From NCBI RefSeq assembly GCF_001528665.1, contig NZ_BBYJ01000012.1:1-64000 (forward strand): a DNA stretch of 64,000 nucleotides. Direction: 5' to 3'. Both the position numbers and the translations under genes were made by a program. Below are positions 60,664 through 64,000 of the stretch, piece by piece. Every line of letters begins with the position of its first letter. The stretch's first letter is position 1. The DNA is from Microtetraspora malaysiensis. Lineage in GTDB: Bacteria; Actinomycetota; Actinomycetes; Streptosporangiales; Streptosporangiaceae. The notes beneath the pieces were generated by a model. That model had not been told where the DNA came from. It searched no databases and saw nothing but the letters and a program-made list of their open reading frames with translations.

Positions 60664-61419
60664 CTACGCCTCGAGCTTCTCCATGATCTCGTCGGAGACA
60701 TCGAAGTTGGCCCAGACGTTCTGCACGTCGTCGCTGTCCTCGAGGGCGTCGATGAGGCGGAAGACCTTGCGGGCGCCCTCCTCGTCGAGCGGGATGTTCA
60801 TGGTCGGCAGGAAGCTCTGCTCGGCCGACTCGTACTCGACGCCGGCGTCCTGGAGCGCGGAGCGGACCGGGACCAGGTTCGTGGCCTCGCACACCACCTC
60901 GAAGTTGTCGCCGAGGTCGTTGACCTCCTCGGCGCCCGCGTCGAGGACGGCCAGCAGCACGTCGTCCTCGGAGAGGTCGCCGGCCTTCGGCACGATGACG
61001 ACGCCCTTGCGGTTGAACATGTACGACACCGAGCCCGGGTCGGCGAGCGAGCCGCCGTTACGGGTCAGCGCGACCCGGACCTCGGACGCCGCGCGGTTGC
61101 GGTTGTCGGTGAGGCACTCGATCAGGACGGCCACGCCGCCCGGGGCGTAGCCCTCGTACATGATGGTCTGCCAGTCGGCGCCGCCGGCCTCCAGGCCGCC
61201 GCCGCGCTTACGCGCCCGCTCGATGTTGTCGATGGGGACGGAGTTCTTACGCGCCTTGGTGATGGCGTCGTAGAGGGTCGGGTTGCCGTCCGGGTCGGGT
61301 CCACCGGTCCGGGCCGCGACCTCGACGTTCTTGATGAGCTTGGCGAACAGCTTGCCGCGCTTGGAGTCGAGCGCGGCCTTCTTGTGCTTCGTCGTCGCCC
61401 ATTTGGAGTGGCCGGACAT
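60664..61419 (-). CDS. yebC: YebC/PmpR-family regulatory or translation factor
   Basis: A 251-aa protein starting [22 protein letters not shown], the universal YebC opening, with the [19 protein letters not shown] block. YebC proteins were described as DNA-binding regulators (also of ruvC) and more recently as factors easing translation through difficult sequences. It follows pdxT by 3 bp, the standard actinobacterial arrangement. Confidence 0.95.
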   Translation of the reverse strand: MSGHSKWATTKHKKAALDSKRGKLFAKLIKNVEVAARTGGPDPDGNPTLYDAITKARKNSVPIDNIERARKRGGGLEAGGADWQTIMYEGYAPGGVAVLIECLTDNRNRAASEVRVALTRNGGSLADPGSVSYMFNRKGVVIVPKAGDLSEDDVLLAVLDAGAEEVNDLGDNFEVVCEATNLVPVRSALQDAGVEYESAEQSFLPTMNIPLDEEGARKVFRLIDALEDSDDVQNVWANFDVSDEIMEKLEA

Positions 61420-61422
61420 CGC

Positions 61423-62013
61423 CTAGAACTCCCTCACCATTTCGACAAAATACGAGTGGACCCGCGCATCTCCCGTCAGCTCGGGATGGAAGGACGTCGC
61501 GAGCAAAGGTCCCTGTCGGACCGCGACGATCCTACCCCCGGGCTCGGCCCGGCCCAGCACCTCAACGTCGGCGCCGACCGATTCGACCCAGGGTGCGCGG
61601 ATGAAAACCGCCCGGACGGAGCCGCGTCCGGCGAAGTCGAGATCGGCTTCGAAGGAGTCGACCTGGCGGCCGAAGGCGTTGCGGCGGACGACCATGTCGA
61701 TGCCGCCGATCGTCTCCTGACCGTCGGCGCCGCCCTCGATGCGGTCGGCCAGCATGATCATCCCGGCGCAGGAGCCGTACGCGGGCAGCCCCTCCTTGAT
61801 GCGCAGCTTGAGCGGCTCGAGCAGGTCGAACGCGGTCGCGAGCTTCCACATCGCGGTGGACTCCCCGCCGGGGATGACCAGCCCGTCGACCGCGTCCAGT
61901 TCGCTCTTGCGGCGTACGGCCATCGCCCTCGCCCCCGCGTCCTCGATGGCGCGGGCGTGCTCGCGCACATCGCCCTGGAGGGCGAGCACACCGATCAGCG
62001 GCGCAGTCGTCAC
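61423..62013 (-). CDS. pdxT: Pyridoxal 5'-phosphate synthase glutaminase subunit
   Basis: A 196-aa class I glutamine amidotransferase that supplies ammonia to PdxS for pyridoxal phosphate synthesis. The GGES motif is at 49-52, the catalytic cysteine is C82 in [10 protein letters not shown], and the His/Glu pair is H176/E178 in SFHPELTGD. The GTG start has AAGGA 7 nt upstream. In most actinobacteria pdxS lies directly upstream; here an MFS gene and a marR gene intervene. Confidence 0.96.
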   Translation of the reverse strand: MTTAPLIGVLALQGDVREHARAIEDAGARAMAVRRKSELDAVDGLVIPGGESTAMWKLATAFDLLEPLKLRIKEGLPAYGSCAGMIMLADRIEGGADGQETIGGIDMVVRRNAFGRQVDSFEADLDFAGRGSVRAVFIRAPWVESVGADVEVLGRAEPGGRIVAVRQGPLLATSFHPELTGDARVHSYFVEMVREF

Positions 62014-62081
62014 GATCGTCCTTTCGTCCGGCGGTGGTCCCAGCGTAGAACCAAGGCGCAGAACGCCCCAAACTGCACGTT

Positions 62082-63290
62082 TTATGCCTGTGCGGGTGAC
62101 GCGTCGCGAAAGGTGTGATCGGTGTCGACGTGGTCGAGCGCGGCCAGGTGGTGCCGCCGGGTGAACAGGATCGCGATGCCCACAACGCAGCAGGCCGCCC
62201 CCACGTAGTACGGCACGGCCTCGCCGAACTCCTCGCCCAGTTTGGTCACGATGTACGGCGCGAGCGCCCCGCCCATCCAGCGGACGAAGTTGTAGCCGGC
62301 CGAGGCGACGGGACGGGGCGCGTCCGACACCTCCATCGCGGCCTCGGTGAAGATCGTGTTGTTGAACCCGATGGGGATGCCGCAAAGGATCACGAAGACC
62401 ACGGTCCCGGCCTGCCCGGAGAGGGCGATGCCCACCTGGAGGACGGCGAGCAGCGCGAGGGAGAGCAGCAGCACGCGGACCGACCCGAGGCGGCGCTGCA
62501 GCCACGGCGCGCCGAAGACGGAGGCCAGCGCCACACAGACGCCCCACCCGAAGAACACCGCGCCGATGCCGTACGCGGACATGCCGAGGATGAACGGGGT
62601 GAACGCCAGCACGGTGAAGAACGCGAAGTTGTAGAAGAGCGCGGTGAAGGCGGTGGTGGACAGGCCGCCGTGGGCCAGCGCGCGGATCGGGTCGCTCAGC
62701 CGGGTCCGCATGGCGGGCTTCGGCGTCGGCGCGAGCAGGCTCACGATCAGGACGAACCCGACGGCCATCAGCGTCGCGGTGCCGAAGAAGGGCGCACGCC
62801 AGTTCCAGTCGCCGAGCAGCGCCCCGATCAGCGGGCCCAGGGAGATGCCGAGACCGAGCGCGGCCTCGTAGAGGATGATCGCCTTCTCCGCGCCGCCGCT
62901 GGCCGCGCCGACGATCACGGCGAGCGCGGTGGCCACGAAGAGCGCGTTGCCGAGGCCCCATCCGGCGCGGAAGCCGACGAGCTGGCCGACCGTGCCGGAG
63001 GTCCCGGCCAGCGCGGCGAAGACGACGACGAGCGCGAGACCGAGCAGGAGGGTGCGCTTGCCGCCGATCCGGCTGGAGACCCAGCCGGTGACCAGCATCG
63101 CGACCGCGGTGACCAGGAAGTAGCTGGTGAACAGCAGCGACACCTGGCTGGGCGTGGCGTGCAGCCCCTGCGCGATCGACGGGAGGATGGGGTCGACGAG
63201 CCCGATCCCCATGAAGGCCACCACCGCGGCGAACGCGGTGGCCCACACCGAGACGGGCTGGCGGAGGATCCCTCCGGTTGGCTGCGACAA
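62082..63290 (-). CDS. MFS transporter (DHA1 type)
   Basis: A 402-aa protein with about 12 membrane segments. It has the MFS motif A between helices 2 and 3 ([16 protein letters not shown]) and the pattern [16 protein letters not shown] in helix 1, typical of drug:proton antiporters of the DHA1 group. The substrate is unknown. The start is a TTG at 63290 with GGAG 6 nt upstream. It lies 11 bp after marR and is therefore most likely co-transcribed and repressed by it. Confidence 0.88.
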   Translation of the reverse strand: MSQPTGGILRQPVSVWATAFAAVVAFMGIGLVDPILPSIAQGLHATPSQVSLLFTSYFLVTAVAMLVTGWVSSRIGGKRTLLLGLALVVVFAALAGTSGTVGQLVGFRAGWGLGNALFVATALAVIVGAASGGAEKAIILYEAALGLGISLGPLIGALLGDWNWRAPFFGTATLMAVGFVLIVSLLAPTPKPAMRTRLSDPIRALAHGGLSTTAFTALFYNFAFFTVLAFTPFILGMSAYGIGAVFFGWGVCVALASVFGAPWLQRRLGSVRVLLLSLALLAVLQVGIALSGQAGTVVFVILCGIPIGFNNTIFTEAAMEVSDAPRPVASAGYNFVRWMGGALAPYIVTKLGEEFGEAVPYYVGAACCVVGIAILFTRRHHLAALDHVDTDHTFRDASPAQA

Positions 63291-63301
63291 CTGGGGCTCC
63301 T

Positions 63302-63727
63302 TCAGCTTCGGCCGAGCTTGGCGAGGGCGGGCAGGGCGACGTCGATGGCGGCGCGCTCCTCGGGGGTGAGGAAGCCGAGCTGGCGGGTGAGATAGCCGAT
63401 CCTGGACTCCCGTACGGCGTGCAGCCGGGCGCGGCCCTCCTCGGTGAGCTCGACGGTGCGCACGCGGGCGTCGGCCGGGTCGGCGGCGCGCGCGACGAGC
63501 CCGGCGTCCTCCAGCCGGTTGATCTGCACCGTCATGGTGGGGAGTTGCACCGCGTGATCCTCGGCCAGCTCGGTCATCCGCCGGCCGCCGCCCTCCAGGG
63601 AGCCGAGCACGGCGTACTGCTGGGCGGTGATCGGCTGGCCCGCCGTCGTGCGGCGCAGCAGCATCACCAGGTGGCGCAGTTCGCGGGAGAGGCGCTCGGC
63701 CAGCGCCCGCGTGTCATCCGTCGTCAT
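63302..63727 (-). CDS. MarR-family transcriptional regulator
   Basis: A 141-aa winged-helix regulator: helices [14 protein letters not shown], then [13 protein letters not shown], recognition helix [19 protein letters not shown], and wing [17 protein letters not shown]. MarR proteins repress adjacent efflux genes until a small ligand binds. The downstream MFS gene is the likely target. A TTAG/CTAA palindrome lies about 17 bp before the start codon. The ribosome binding site is not obvious. Confidence 0.92.
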   Translation of the reverse strand: MTTDDTRALAERLSRELRHLVMLLRRTTAGQPITAQQYAVLGSLEGGGRRMTELAEDHAVQLPTMTVQINRLEDAGLVARAADPADARVRTVELTEEGRARLHAVRESRIGYLTRQLGFLTPEERAAIDVALPALAKLGRS

Positions 63728-63743
63728 AGTTTGCCATGCTAAC

Positions 63744-63756
63744 TTAGTCTGGCTAA
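63744..63756 (-). promoter_or_regulatory. Candidate MarR operator
   Basis: The 13-mer TTAG-TCTGG-CTAA is an AT-rich inverted repeat in an otherwise GC-rich region. It lies just before marR, and a second GTTAGC word lies on the minus strand beside it. This is where a self-repressing MarR protein would bind. Confidence 0.45.
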
Positions 63757-63812
63757 CTATTTCTCCGGAGGGGCCCTCATCCGCCTGATATTCCAGGATC
63801 TTCCGGAAAGCC

Positions 63813-63847
63813 GAAACGGCGACCCCGCATAGCGGGGCCGCCGTTTC
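63813..63847 (-). terminator. Terminator after pdxS
   Basis: The 16-nt arms (63813-63828 and 63832-63847, one mismatch) enclose an ATA loop and lie 33 bp beyond the pdxS stop codon. It would stop pdxS transcription before marR. Confidence 0.7.
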
Positions 63848-63879
63848 TCAGCGGACGCTCGGTCGTCAGACCGGCGAGA

Positions 63880-64000
63880 TCACCAGCCGCGCTCGGCCAG
63901 GCGGTGCGGCACCGGGATCTCGTCCACGTTGATGCCGACCATGGCCTCGCCCAGGCCGCGCGACACCTTCGCCACGACGTCCGGGTCGTCGTAGAACGTG
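63880..64000 (-). CDS. pdxS: Pyridoxal 5'-phosphate synthase subunit PdxS, C-terminal end (gene runs off the right edge)
   Basis: The 39 residues encoded here ([20 protein letters not shown] ... then [12 protein letters not shown]) match the conserved C-terminus of PdxS, the synthase subunit that builds pyridoxal phosphate from ribose 5-phosphate, glyceraldehyde 3-phosphate and ammonia delivered by PdxT. The frame is open to the window edge and ends in TGA. Confidence 0.93.
   Translation of the reverse strand, partial: TFYDDPDVVAKVSRGLGEAMVGINVDEIPVPHRLAERGW

Noticed and set aside
59356-62118. 920-codon plus-strand frame opposite the Eis-like gene, yebC and pdxT
   Set aside because: It crosses three well-supported minus-strand genes and shows no family features.

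Overview
The window is chromosomal DNA from a high-GC Gram-positive actinobacterium. I infer this from G/C at nearly every third codon position, frequent GTG and TTG starts, ATGA and GTGA stop/start overlaps, an actinobacterial 16S 5' end, an Eis-type acetyltransferase, a two-domain bifunctional Rel, and gene neighbourhoods known from Streptomyces and relatives. It could belong to the Streptosporangiales or a neighbouring order; the genus cannot be fixed from the sequence alone. Almost everything is core housekeeping. I see no phage, transposase, CRISPR array, defence island or large biosynthetic cluster.

Left block (1-30.9 kb, nearly all minus strand). The 5' part of a 16S rRNA gene lies at the left edge, preceded by a leader, two sigma-70-like promoters and about 1 kb without a recognisable gene. 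Then come tyrS, a plus-strand ArsC-like gene, mpg, and a complete arginine regulon (argC-J-B-D-F-R, argG, argH) with palindromic ArgR-type boxes before argC. A plus-strand accessory stretch follows: acyl-CoA synthetase, SnoaL-like protein, MFS exporter and Uma2-type nuclease. It faces a DUF2079 membrane protein and a large secreted penicillin-acylase-type hydrolase with a discoidin domain. Next are pheS-pheT, an orphan PAS histidine kinase, a SpoU rRNA methyltransferase, and infC-rpmI-rplT. infC appears to start at an AUC codon behind a leader with an intrinsic terminator and a possible antiterminator.

Right block (31-64 kb, mostly minus strand). It runs aroE-mltG-ruvX-alaS-(two small membrane proteins)-rarA, DUF2231, a tricorn protease gene broken by one in-frame TAA, a secreted cyclophilin, aspS-hisS-MBL hydrolase, a second cyclophilin, a DUF349 protein, rel-apt-secF-secD-yajC, ruvB-ruvA-ruvC, an Eis-like acetyltransferase, yebC-pdxT, then an MFS/MarR pair and the 3' end of pdxS at the right edge. 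The infC/aroE junction carries direct repeats and one copy of a dispersed 32-bp repeat whose second copy lies before rarA.

How the genes work together: the arg genes form a complete glutamate-to-arginine route with its own repressor. The translation genes (rRNA, tyrS, pheST, alaS, aspS, hisS, infC, rplT, rpmI, the rRNA methylase) sit beside the Rel alarmone enzyme. SecD/SecF/YajC export pre-proteins such as the two extracytoplasmic cyclophilins. RuvA/B/C and RarA serve recombination and fork repair, and PdxS/PdxT make pyridoxal phosphate. The points most worth checking are the interrupted tricorn gene, the orphan C-terminal MltG fragment, the infC leader, the repeat-marked junction and the pdxS/pdxT split.
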